DNA of 64,000 bases, taken from the IMG/VR virus record IMGVR_UViG_3300037069_001724, positions 1-64,000 of that record; one strand, given 5' to 3'. The notes beneath the pieces were generated by a model, which saw nothing but the letters and a program-made list of their open reading frames with translations, did not search any database and was not told where the DNA came from. Below are positions 7,336 through 14,656 of the stretch, piece after piece; positions within the stretch are counted from its first letter, which is position 1; the number at the start of each line of letters is the position of its first letter. A program made the position numbers and the translations under genes. This stretch comes from a virus.

Positions 7336-8447
7336 GACAGTTGCCTCTTCTGCTCTGGTTTCAGGTTGGCCATGTAGGTCATGTTCGCCGCCTGCTCGTG
7401 GCTGTAGCCAGCCGCGATGAGGCACGCGCCGGCCTGCGCCGCTCGCGTGTCGATCAGTACCTTGAGGCCCACGGCGCGGGCCTTCGCTCTCGCGACGCGC
7501 ACCGCGTTCAGCCACTCGGCGTTGTCCACGATATTCGCCTCGAGAACCGGGTCGATGTCCCAGTTGATGCGGATCGGGAACCTGGACAGGAACGCCGCGT
7601 CCAGCTTGGTGGCGCCGCTGTAGTTCGCGTCGGCGCCGAGACCCCAAGTGTTAGCGGTGCACACGATGATACAGTCCTTGTGCCGCTTGATCTGCTTGTC
7701 CGGGAACGTCGCGATCCCGTTGGCCAGATGCGGGTTGACTGCGAGCAGCGCCACCGGGTCCGATCGATCAACCTCGTCGAACGTGTAGACGCCCCCGTTC
7801 TCGTACGCCTCGCGGAACGGCGTGCGGTGATACTTGCCGGCGCCGTCGATGAAGCCGAGCATCTCGTGCGGGAACGAGATGGCTCCGTTGAAGTGCCACT
7901 TGAGACCGAGCGTCTCCGCCAGCATGCGGGCGCCGGTGGTCTTGCCGCTGGAGGCCTCGCCCTGCAGGAATATGCCGGGGGTGTAGCCGTTCGGCAGCTT
8001 GACGCTGGCGGCGCGCATGAGATGCTCGAACTGCGAGTGCGCGTGCCCCTTGATCTTGACGACCTTGCCGTCGGAGTTCTTGACGGTCAGCTCGACCTTG
8101 CGCGGCACGCGAGTCTCGAGCGCCTTCAGCACGACGTTCGCCACGGCCTCGATGTCCACGGCCTTGTTCCCGATCTTCTCGAGAACCTGCTCAGTCACCT
8201 TGTCCACGTCCACGCTCTGGATCACGTTGGTCGTGAGTGCGACGCCGCCGGCCTTGTTGTGCCTGCGATTGGCGCGCAGGATCAGGCGTCCAGCGAATAG
8301 CTCCTGCTTCTCAGTCCAGATGCGACCGTTGTCGACCCAGCGAAGGAGGTCCTTCGCCTTCTCGTAGCTCGGCAGGATCAGGCCCTGCGTCTCCTTCTCC
8401 TTCAGTACGGGGAGAAGCTTGCGTAGTTCTTCGACATTGTTTGCCAT
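7332..8447 (-). CDS. AAA+ ATPase, MoxR/CbbQ-like
   Basis: A protein of 371 residues. Residues 1-155 are a helical N-terminal region. Walker A is GEASSGKTT (163-171), Walker B is YTFDEVD (221-227; Asp224, Glu225), and sensor 1 is in VCTANTWG. The FLSRFPIRINWD segment supplies the likely arginine finger. AAA_5-type phage ATPases of this layout act with a neighbouring VWA-like protein, present directly downstream. CAGGAG precedes the ATG at 8447; sequence further upstream in this frame is not protein-like. Confidence 0.8.
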   Translation of the reverse strand: MANNVEELRKLLPVLKEKETQGLILPSYEKAKDLLRWVDNGRIWTEKQELFAGRLILRANRRHNKAGGVALTTNVIQSVDVDKVTEQVLEKIGNKAVDIEAVANVVLKALETRVPRKVELTVKNSDGKVVKIKGHAHSQFEHLMRAASVKLPNGYTPGIFLQGEASSGKTTGARMLAETLGLKWHFNGAISFPHEMLGFIDGAGKYHRTPFREAYENGGVYTFDEVDRSDPVALLAVNPHLANGIATFPDKQIKRHKDCIIVCTANTWGLGADANYSGATKLDAAFLSRFPIRINWDIDPVLEANIVDNAEWLNAVRVARAKARAVGLKVLIDTRAAQAGACLIAAGYSHEQAANMTYMANLKPEQKRQLS

Positions 8448-8476
8448 TGTACGGCTCCTGTCATGTGAAAACGAAC

Positions 8477-8500
8477 TGCTGCGGCGCGCACGCCGCAGCA
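8477..8500 (-). terminator. Hairpin, possible terminator or attenuator
   Basis: A perfect 10-bp stem TGCTGCGGCG/CGCCGCAGCA around a 4-nt loop. On the minus strand it is followed within a few bases by GTTCGTTTTC. It lies between the gene at 8547-8780 and the AAA+ gene, so it may end the upstream transcript or limit read-through into the AAA+/VWA pair. Confidence 0.5.
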
Positions 8501-8546
8501 TCACCGTTGATTTCATGATGTTGCCCTTACCTTAGTGTGACGCCCC

Positions 8547-8780
8547 TTACGACGCAGTGGCGCGAACTGGCAACACCTTGATGATCTTCTCGTTCAGCGC
8601 GTACCGCACGGTGGACTTGCGGGCGCCCGCCTTCAGCGCCGCTGCGACGGTGCGCTTCTGGTTAGCGGTGCGCATCACCGCTTCCCAACGCTTCGCGACC
8701 TCGGTGCCTGCTCGGAAGGGATTCTCGATCTTCTTCACGAGCACGATCTTCGCGTTGTCCTGAATGAGCTTGACAGCCAT
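8547..8780 (-). CDS. 77-aa protein made of the NPxxxG-KRWE module
   Basis: Residues 18-68 (IENPFRAGT..AKRWE..TVAA..AG..TVRYAL) repeat the C-terminal module of the 246-residue protein at 4168-4908, with the same NP, KRWE, TVAA and AG positions. Here the module stands almost alone with a basic N-terminus, suggesting a small DNA-binding or adaptor protein. ATG start with GGAGAG upstream; flanked on both sides by hairpins. Confidence 0.6.
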   Translation of the reverse strand: MAVKLIQDNAKIVLVKKIENPFRAGTEVAKRWEAVMRTANQKRTVAAALKAGARKSTVRYALNEKIIKVLPVRATAS

Positions 8781-8815
8781 GATACTCTCCTACTGATGAA
8801 CCGGCTTCTCGCCGG

Positions 8816-8872
8816 GAAGTGCGGATGCACTTCGCTGTGGAGCGACCGGAGCGGCTCCACGCCGAAGGGCGT
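8816..8872 (-). other. Cluster of three hairpins between genes
   Basis: Three successive inverted repeats: GAAGTGC/GCACTTC (8816-8833), GTGGAGC/GCTCCAC (8837-8860) and ACGCC/GGCGT (8859-8872). They fill the gap after the stop of the gene at 8872-9117. No clear U-tract follows, so RNA processing or stability structure is as likely as termination. Confidence 0.4.
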
Positions 8873-9117
8873 CAGTACTTTCTTCCCATGTCGTGCAGCG
8901 TGTCGCGCTGCCCCTGCTCATACATGTCGTGGCGGCGCCCCGGAGGGTACGGGTTTGTCTGCCAGTGTTTCGGCACGAACGAGGCGACGGACGCTGAGCC
9001 CATGCTCCACGCCTCCTCCACTCTCGAGCCGGAGGTCGACATTCTGTGGAACCGCTTGAAGCGGCGCCCAGAAGTGTTGCGGTCGTACATGAGTTCGCGG
9101 TGCGTCTGCTTGGTCAT
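8872..9117 (-). CDS. Hypothetical protein, 81 aa
   Basis: A basic, Ser/Arg/His-rich protein with low complexity and a C-terminal GRRHDMYEQG region. GGGAGAGACACA precedes the ATG. No family recognised. Confidence 0.5.
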   Translation of the reverse strand: MTKQTHRELMYDRNTSGRRFKRFHRMSTSGSRVEEAWSMGSASVASFVPKHWQTNPYPPGRRHDMYEQGQRDTLHDMGRKY

Positions 9118-9129
9118 TGTGTCTCTCCC

Positions 9130-9303
9130 TTACCAGTGCGCCTTGTGCATTGCACGATCCTCAACGGCGATGAGACCGTTGGACAGTTCGCACGCCAGCT
9201 CGAACTCTTCGAGGTTGGACATGCCGAGGCGGCGAAGGCCGTCGACTAGCTTGTTGGCCAAGAGGCGGAGGTCGTTCATTTCTTCGGATGTGATCTCGAT
9301 CAT
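9130..9303 (-). CDS. Hypothetical helical protein, 57 aa
   Basis: ATG at 9303 with GGAGAG seven nucleotides upstream, stop TAA at 9130-9132. The product is acidic and predicted almost entirely helical (MIEITSEEMNDLRLL...). It is the first gene after a 390-nt gene-free stretch. No family recognised. Confidence 0.55.
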   Translation of the reverse strand: MIEITSEEMNDLRLLANKLVDGLRRLGMSNLEEFELACELSNGLIAVEDRAMHKAHW

Positions 9304-9326
9304 TGTATCTCTCCATTGTTCGGATT

Positions 9327-9346
9327 TCGGTTAGTCGGCTAACCGA
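9327..9346. other. Hairpin with 8-bp stem
   Basis: TCGGTTAG-TCGG-CTAACCGA, a perfect 8-bp stem with a tetraloop, just upstream of the ribosome site of the gene at 9130-9303. No U-tract on either strand, so an operator or leader structure is more likely than a terminator. Confidence 0.45.
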
Positions 9347-9348
9347 CA

Positions 9349-9379
9349 ATGCGGCGGCACCGCATGGGCGCCGCCGCAT
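9349..9379 (-). terminator. GC-rich hairpin, possible terminator
   Basis: ATGCGGCGGC/GCCGCCGCAT, a 10-bp stem with an 11-nt loop. It lacks a following U-run on the minus strand, so termination is only a possibility. Confidence 0.35.
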
Positions 9380-9633
9380 AAACTGTTAGCTGCAATTGTG
9401 TTGGGACTCTTACCTCCCGCCGCTGAAACCACCCAATTACTCTGCCTGAGCCCTCGCCCCCGTTTCTCGCCCTTCTCGTTTCGCTGAGGGCGCGGCGGAC
9501 TGGCGGGCGGGCTTGCTGCGGGGCGCCTACTGCGGGCACGGTGGCCATTGGGCGCTGCTGCGAAGCCGGTGCTGGTAAAAGGTACTAGCCGGTTAGTAGC
9601 GGGCGGGGCCGGGTGTAACCTGCACTTGCGACC

Positions 9634-9647
9634 TGCTACTGGTAGCA
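9634..9647. repeat. Palindrome TGCTACTGGTAGCA
   Basis: A 6-bp perfect inverted repeat with a 2-nt centre. A close copy (GCTAC-GG-GTAGC) is at 9714-9725, 80 bp away, and a looser relative is at 9583-9598. Size and spacing are those of binding sites for a dimeric regulator; the protein is unknown. Confidence 0.4.
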
Positions 9648-9695
9648 ATATAGCCTCAAATCACCTGACCTGACAATAGCGAAATCCCCGTCGTT

Positions 9696-11852
9696 TTATC
9701 GCTTTTTGGACCCGCTACGGGTAGCCGGGGCCGGTTTACCCTTTATATGGGCCGGCGCCGGGCGGCCAGATTGCTTTAGGGTTAAAGCGATATTTGGCGC
9801 CGCCAGCGCCGCCGCCTCGGCGTGGGAGTGCTTCGCGTTTCCCCAATTCGTGCCCCACTCTGCGTCGACGAGAAACGGAACGCCGCACTGATAGACCGTT
9901 CGCATGATCTCGACGACGCGCGCTCCCTTATCGGGGTCCGTCATCGAGAACGAGAGCTCGTCGTGCATCTGGAGCATGGGAACGAGTCCCTCCTCCCAGC
10001 ACTGCGCCATGGCCATCTTCATCTGCCGCGCGGCGCTGCCCTGGATCCTGCGGTTCATGGCCTTGTGCGTGTGACTGCGCTTGATGCGCTTGTTGAACCA
10101 CGGATGGTTCTCATCCGCCGCCCGCGCCTCCGCGTCAGCACGATGCGTCGGACCCATGGGCCGATGCTCGGACATACCGCGCTGCCACTCGCCCTTGTCC
10201 AGCCACGCCGCCTCCCACATGTCGAAGTGTGCGCGGGCACCGTCGATCATGCGAATGTAGCCTCGCTCCTGCGCCGCCTTCTCGCAGCGCTGACCGAACT
10301 CCCGCACGAACGGCAGCTTGGTGTCGTACTGCTTCATGATGGACTCTGCCTCCTCGAACTCCGCGCCTATCATGGTGGCGAACTTGCGCACGCCGGCCCC
10401 GAACGCCTTGGCGAAGTTGCAGTCCTTGGCCCTTCGACGTGTCAGCCCGGTCATCTGGACCACGAGGTTGTGAAAGTCGGTCTTAGGGTCGTTGCGATAC
10501 ATGTCCGCTGCCTCGACGGCGCGGGCGCATCCCGCCTCCTCGGCGTCGTTCACTATGTGTCGATACTCCTGCTGCGAGTAGTCCGGGCTGAACCAGAGCG
10601 TTCCCTCCTCCGGCTCGAACATGCTGCGGTACGCGGTCGCGATCTCACCTGTCAGTTTCCAGCTCTCGATGGGATCCGGCCGACTCGGGGCCTGCTGAAG
10701 CGGCGGATCGGCGTACGACAGGCGCTGACTTCGCGTGCCACCCTCCTCCGTGCGAAACTGGTTGATGGACGCGTGCACTCTGCCGCGATGCGTGAAATCC
10801 ATGATGTACGCCTTCACGAACTTCTCGGCCGCCTCGTGACACTGCTTCGCCTCCGCTATCATCAGCGGGAGCCAGTGCTCGGCCGCGCGCATCCAGTCCG
10901 CCTCGAAGCTGGCCTTGGCGCTGCCCTCCTCGCCCTTCATGTTGTACGGCACCTTCTCAATGTCGAACACACTGATCAGCCACCGGCTCGACCGTATCTC
11001 TTCCATTCCGACAGGCATCTTGAGGCGGCTGGTGAGCTCGGCCAGCGCCGCGTCCCTGCGCGCGTGCAGCCACTTTCGCAGCTTCGCGGCCTGATCCACG
11101 TTGACCCTGATGCCGGTGCGCCGCATCTGGTGGATCAGCGGAACCAGACGCATCTCGGTTCGGTACGCCTCCGTCAGCCTCTGCTCCTCCATCTCCGGGC
11201 GCAGACTGTCCATCAGCAGCAGCGTGCTGACAGGGTCCTGCTGACCGTAGATGCCGGCGTACCGCGCCGGTAGTCGCGCGATGTTGGCCACCGCGTCGTT
11301 CGCCGAGAAGCCGTAGACATTCGCCGCCTCGATCAGTGCAGCCTTGTCCTTCCCCTCCACCCCCCGCCATCGGCACGTCGCGTCGAGGCTGTTGTCCAGC
11401 CGGTTCTCGTCCACCATGAACGCGGCGCACGACGCGTCGTCGATCTTGGGCGGGGGGAGGACACCGAGGTCGGTCTGGAGCCAGCCGATGTCGTAGCCGG
11501 CGTTGAAGAACACGACGCTGCACGTCGCGAACAGATCGCGGAGCCACTCGGCCACGCGATCCTTGTCGAAGTTCTCCGTCTCGGGATGCCTGATCGGCAC
11601 GTACATGCGCCCGATGTCCGCGCCCTGACGCCACGCCACGCCGACGCCGGCCACGTAGCCGGAGCCGAAGGCCCATCCGGGGCCGACACCCCTCAGCAGA
11701 CCGAGGTCCCTAGTCTCCGTGTCCACCGCTATCTCGCCCGCGCGCCGCAGATCCGGCAGCTCGGTCGGCGGCGTCCAGTCGCTGTCCGGTGTTATCAGCG
11801 GGATCTGATCCGGGTTCAGCCTCGTGGCGCGCGGGCGGATTATCCTTGGCAT
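9696..11852 (-). CDS. Family A DNA polymerase with 3'-5' exonuclease domain
   Basis: A replicative polymerase of 718 residues. Exonuclease motifs: VDTET (Asp44, Glu46), NAGYD (Asp121) and YGQQD (Tyr202, Asp206), so proofreading should be intact. Polymerase motif A is DYSQQEYR (Asp424), motif B RRRAKDCNFAKAFG (Arg472, Lys476, Phe480), motif C MHDE (630-632 for HDE). Phe480 takes the position that makes family A enzymes discriminate against ddNTPs. There is no 5'-3' exonuclease domain, as usual in phages. The last 40 residues are a Lys/Pro/Ala tail. It is the last gene of the modification/replication operon; its ATG directly follows the upstream stop. Confidence 0.95.
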   Translation of the reverse strand: MPRIIRPRATRLNPDQIPLITPDSDWTPPTELPDLRRAGEIAVDTETRDLGLLRGVGPGWAFGSGYVAGVGVAWRQGADIGRMYVPIRHPETENFDKDRVAEWLRDLFATCSVVFFNAGYDIGWLQTDLGVLPPPKIDDASCAAFMVDENRLDNSLDATCRWRGVEGKDKAALIEAANVYGFSANDAVANIARLPARYAGIYGQQDPVSTLLLMDSLRPEMEEQRLTEAYRTEMRLVPLIHQMRRTGIRVNVDQAAKLRKWLHARRDAALAELTSRLKMPVGMEEIRSSRWLISVFDIEKVPYNMKGEEGSAKASFEADWMRAAEHWLPLMIAEAKQCHEAAEKFVKAYIMDFTHRGRVHASINQFRTEEGGTRSQRLSYADPPLQQAPSRPDPIESWKLTGEIATAYRSMFEPEEGTLWFSPDYSQQEYRHIVNDAEEAGCARAVEAADMYRNDPKTDFHNLVVQMTGLTRRRAKDCNFAKAFGAGVRKFATMIGAEFEEAESIMKQYDTKLPFVREFGQRCEKAAQERGYIRMIDGARAHFDMWEAAWLDKGEWQRGMSEHRPMGPTHRADAEARAADENHPWFNKRIKRSHTHKAMNRRIQGSAARQMKMAMAQCWEEGLVPMLQMHDELSFSMTDPDKGARVVEIMRTVYQCGVPFLVDAEWGTNWGNAKHSHAEAAALAAPNIALTLKQSGRPAPAHIKGKPAPATRSGSKKR

Positions 11853-12650
11853 CTACTCCATCCCCGTCCACGCGACGAAGTCGTCTCCTATGACATACTT
11901 GCCGCTGCTCTCGATCCAGCGATACATCTCGCGTGCCCACGGCGGCTGCTCGTCGTGCTCCTTGGCGTTCATCTCGCGCTTGAGGCAGACGTAGTTCTCG
12001 CGTAGCTCGCTCGGCACCGCGCCCATCTTGATGACATAGAATGCGCCGCTCTCGCGATACTTGCCGACGAGACATCGGGGTATCTCCACGGTCTTAGGAA
12101 CAACGGTGTCCAGCACGAACGTGTTGGACTGTCCCAGGCGATGCCAGTACATGTTCCACTGCTCCACGGTCACGTTGCCCGCCAGCCACTCGCGGTCGGC
12201 GAGATACGGGTGATGACTCTCGTGGTGTCCACCGTCCTCCGGCGTGCCGGGTCGGTAGTCGTGCACCTTACCGTCGATCCTCACGTGATCGAAGTGCGGC
12301 CCTATGGTCCTGACGCCGTCGGCCTTCTGTCGGGCTACTCTCTCGACAATCTCCTGCGACATCATCTCGGCCTCGACCAGCAGCAGATACCGACGAAGAT
12401 CCCTGACCTCCGCCAGCATGGTTCCGTCGGCACCGTCAGGGGCCGCCGCTATGTGCGCGAAGATGTCGTACTGCGCACTGCCGCCGGCGATCATGCTCTC
12501 CATGCGGTCCCACTTGCGCGCCAGCATCATGAAGGCACCGACACCGCCGCGCTTCTTCCAGCTACCCTGATACGTTTTCTCTCTCATCTCGACGAACGCT
12601 ATGTCCTCCTCGCTCACTATCCCGAGATATTTCATGTGGTCCATGTTCAT
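11853..12650 (-). CDS. Phage protein with Nmad/DUF1599-like N-terminal segment
   Basis: A protein of 265 residues. The segment around residues 24-55 (TYQGSWKKRGGVGAF..LARKWDRMES) resembles the GDSWKK-F-G..RLSDKxxR pattern of nucleotide-modification-associated and DUF1599-type domains, helical domains found beside base-modifying enzymes. The middle holds a His-rich segment (GHHESHHPY, about 141-149). The assignment rests on a short match and on context, since it lies between the HD hydrolase and the polymerase. The start at 12650 has a full AGGAGGG site, although it overlaps the HD gene by 89 nt. Confidence 0.5.
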   Translation of the reverse strand: MNMDHMKYLGIVSEEDIAFVEMREKTYQGSWKKRGGVGAFMMLARKWDRMESMIAGGSAQYDIFAHIAAAPDGADGTMLAEVRDLRRYLLLVEAEMMSQEIVERVARQKADGVRTIGPHFDHVRIDGKVHDYRPGTPEDGGHHESHHPYLADREWLAGNVTVEQWNMYWHRLGQSNTFVLDTVVPKTVEIPRCLVGKYRESGAFYVIKMGAVPSELRENYVCLKREMNAKEHDEQPPWAREMYRWIESSGKYVIGDDFVAWTGME

Positions 12651-13173
12651 CGTAACCCTCCTGTTGCTGTCGCCTGTCGCAGTACCGCTTGACAGCGGCC
12701 TGAGTGGTGTCGTCCATGGTGTCGCAGATGGCGCCCGCCGCCTGTATCATGCGCAGCGCAACGAGCTGACCGTACTTGTTGCCTAGCGCGAGCTCGTGAA
12801 GTCCCCACTCCCACATCTCGATGTACTCGCACATCTTGAAGAAGCGGTGGTCGGCATAGTCGAGCGTGATGCGCCGAGGAACGCCCCACTGTTCGGTCAT
12901 CTTGGCGTGTATCTGGCTCTCGAGGATCTCCATCCGGTCCTTGAGCACCTGATCGTTCTTCTTGCCGGGATACGGGATGTCGCCACCCATCTCGCCGACG
13001 TCGTGCGTCACGGCGTGCACCAGCAGCCGACGGCTCACGTCCGGCCGCACCGCGAGCATGATGCGCATGATTTGAGCCGAATGTTCACCGACTGATTGAT
13101 CTCGAGTGCGAGGCCAAGTATGAAACCTAGTTATTTGCAGGGCAACTCGAGGATCATGTGTAGGATCTATCAC
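12562..13173 (-). CDS. HD-domain phosphohydrolase (YfbR-like)
   Basis: A protein of 203 residues with HD-domain ligands: a His in SVGEHSAQI (about 33-41), HD in AVTHDVGEMGG (about 60-70) and a later conserved Asp/His in LDYADHRFF. The layout resembles YfbR-type deoxynucleoside 5'-monophosphatases, so hydrolysis of a dNMP or modified nucleotide is likely. Next to a ThyA-like enzyme, it could remove dTMP or recycle analogues; that is inference. The GTG start overlaps the ThyA-like stop. The last 30 residues are unlike the domain and overlap the next gene. Confidence 0.7.
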   Translation of the reverse strand: MIDPTHDPRVALQITRFHTWPRTRDQSVGEHSAQIMRIMLAVRPDVSRRLLVHAVTHDVGEMGGDIPYPGKKNDQVLKDRMEILESQIHAKMTEQWGVPRRITLDYADHRFFKMCEYIEMWEWGLHELALGNKYGQLVALRMIQAAGAICDTMDDTTQAAVKRYCDRRQQQEGYDEHGPHEISRDSERGGHSVRRDERENVSG

Positions 13174-14231
13174 CTGCGATGCCTCCCTATCCAGCCCATT
13201 GCCGCGCGGCGCCAGTCGTCGGCCTCGACCTGCCGCACGCGGGTCACGGCCATGTCCCACCAACCCGCGCGCCGCGCCTTGTTGGCCATGCACATGGGCG
13301 CCGCCACGCGGTCGAACCATCTGTTGTTATACGTCGGCGTGGTCATGTCACTAAGTCCAGCGGCGTGCCACCGCATGAAGTTCGACAGGTCCTCGTCCCA
13401 GTGATAGAAGCTGTCTCCGATCGGCAGCGGAACTACGAGCTCGTCGCGATACGGGTCATCCATCATTGGAGGGATCTCATCGACCAGTGGCAGAAACACG
13501 TCGTCGTAGGCGTGATAGTTGTTCGAGAGCTGGTACATCTTGCCCACGCCGACCCCGATGCGACCGGCGAGATACTCCTGTAGAAAGCTGAAGTGCACGG
13601 CGTTGGCGCCGTAGGCTCCCCACACGATGTCGTTGCTGCGACACATGACCGTCAGGTCCAGGACGTACTTGCGCGTTGGATGCTCGGAGTCCACGTGACC
13701 GATGTCGCGGTCGTAGTCCTCGCGAACGCGCAGATAGACGTGCGTGTTGCAGGGGCGATCCCTCCAGTCGCCGGTGAGATCTTGCTCTCCAACTCTGCCA
13801 GACAACTGATGCCGCGCGTCCCACATTTGGATCACTGCTTGTCTATCGTCGCGATTACTGCGCAGCCTCGTCACGACCTCGTCCAGTTGATCAATGCCGA
13901 GGGCGCTGCGCCAGCGGTGCCCGTAGGCACCGTGGATCACGCCGTCGTCGGCGTATCGCTTGCTGAACGTGGCCACGTAGGCGTCCAGCATCTTGGCGTC
14001 GTTCTGCCCGCTCAGCATCCAGAGACACTCGAACAGGTGAAAGAACGGATTGGCATCACGCGCTGGATCGAACAGAACACGCTGCGTTGAACTGTCGTAG
14101 ATCGACATGACAGGGCAGTCCATCACGGTCACTGGTCCGTTGCGGCTGTCGCTCTTGCGCCCGTACTTCCTGAGCATCAGCATGCCGTTATGATACAGAT
14201 CGTTGACGTTGGTTCCCAGTAGTGTGATCAA
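13170..14231 (-). CDS. Thymidylate synthase-like enzyme (ThyA or dUMP hydroxymethylase)
   Basis: A protein of 353 residues of the ThyA/dNMP hydroxymethylase superfamily. The catalytic Cys is in RPCNTHVY (Cys161); the usual following His is Asn162. Phosphate and pyrimidine residues appear as CRSND (Arg198-Asp201), YGAN (Asn210) and HAY (His240, Tyr242). Asn210 matches the residue that selects uracil over cytosine, arguing for dUMP as substrate. ThyA makes dTMP; phage relatives make 5-hydroxymethyl-dUMP, the first step toward hypermodified thymines. Which of the two cannot be settled by eye. I chose the TTG at 14231, which overlaps the upstream TGA and follows GAGGAAG. Confidence 0.8.
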   Translation of the reverse strand: MITLLGTNVNDLYHNGMLMLRKYGRKSDSRNGPVTVMDCPVMSIYDSSTQRVLFDPARDANPFFHLFECLWMLSGQNDAKMLDAYVATFSKRYADDGVIHGAYGHRWRSALGIDQLDEVVTRLRSNRDDRQAVIQMWDARHQLSGRVGEQDLTGDWRDRPCNTHVYLRVREDYDRDIGHVDSEHPTRKYVLDLTVMCRSNDIVWGAYGANAVHFSFLQEYLAGRIGVGVGKMYQLSNNYHAYDDVFLPLVDEIPPMMDDPYRDELVVPLPIGDSFYHWDEDLSNFMRWHAAGLSDMTTPTYNNRWFDRVAAPMCMANKARRAGWWDMAVTRVRQVEADDWRRAAMGWIGRHRR

Positions 14232-14656
14232 TGCTTCCTCCTGCGCAGTAAGTCGTTGACTCCCTCGGCCATCCGACCAAAGAACTCCCTCGAGTCCTTC
14301 TGTTTCTCCGGCGTCAGGTCGTTGTACATCTGATACTTGACGCGAAGACCGTCGAGTAGTCTCTTCTCGATGCCGGCGATGTGACGCTCCGACTCCCAGA
14401 GCGCCTCCTGGCTGCCTAGCTCGATGGCCGGCGCCTCCTCGCTCATGAAGATTGTCATGCACGACAGGATCAGTTCGTGCATCACCAGCTTCGACGCGCT
14501 CAGGCACAGCGACTGCTCCATGCACAGTTTGAACATGATGTTCGATGTGGTGGCAGCCACGCCTATGACACGCGACAGCGCGTGGTTTCTCGTGTTCTCG
14601 TCCTCGAAGCATCCGCATCCTGGCTCCGGGATCACGTCGATATCAAACTTTGTCAT
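14228..14656 (-). CDS. Hypothetical protein in modification operon, 142 aa
   Basis: N-terminal CGCFEDE (about 14-20), then a helical, moderately hydrophobic middle (residues 30-70, with three Cys) and a charged helical C-terminus. No motif recognised. It overlaps both neighbours by a few bases, so it belongs to the operon of the UDG-like and ThyA-like enzymes. Confidence 0.55.
   Translation of the reverse strand: MTKFDIDVIPEPGCGCFEDENTRNHALSRVIGVAATTSNIMFKLCMEQSLCLSASKLVMHELILSCMTIFMSEEAPAIELGSQEALWESERHIAGIEKRLLDGLRVKYQMYNDLTPEKQKDSREFFGRMAEGVNDLLRRRKH

Larger units (their letters stand above)
9304..9695 (-). promoter_or_regulatory. Gene-free stretch with hairpins and palindromes
   Basis: No convincing gene on either strand; the open frames here are low-complexity and lack ribosome sites. 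It contains two hairpins (9327-9346 and 9349-9379), a pseudo-palindrome TACTA-N6-TAGTA at 9583-9598 and a palindrome TGCTAC-TG-GTAGCA at 9634-9647. A related palindrome lies just inside the polymerase gene end. It probably separates the polymerase operon from the small-gene operon downstream, acting as terminator, promoter or operator. I could not place a convincing -35/-10 pair. Confidence 0.5.

Noticed and set aside
9331-9648. Minus-strand open frame of 105 codons in the gap after the polymerase
   Set aside because: Low-complexity Pro/Arg/Ala content, no ribosome site, and it contains palindromes and hairpins; treated as non-coding.
9822-11273. Long plus-strand open frame (483 codons) opposite the DNA polymerase
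   Set aside because: It is the antisense of a well-supported polymerase gene; the composition (Arg/Leu/His-rich) is that of a shadow in GC-rich DNA.
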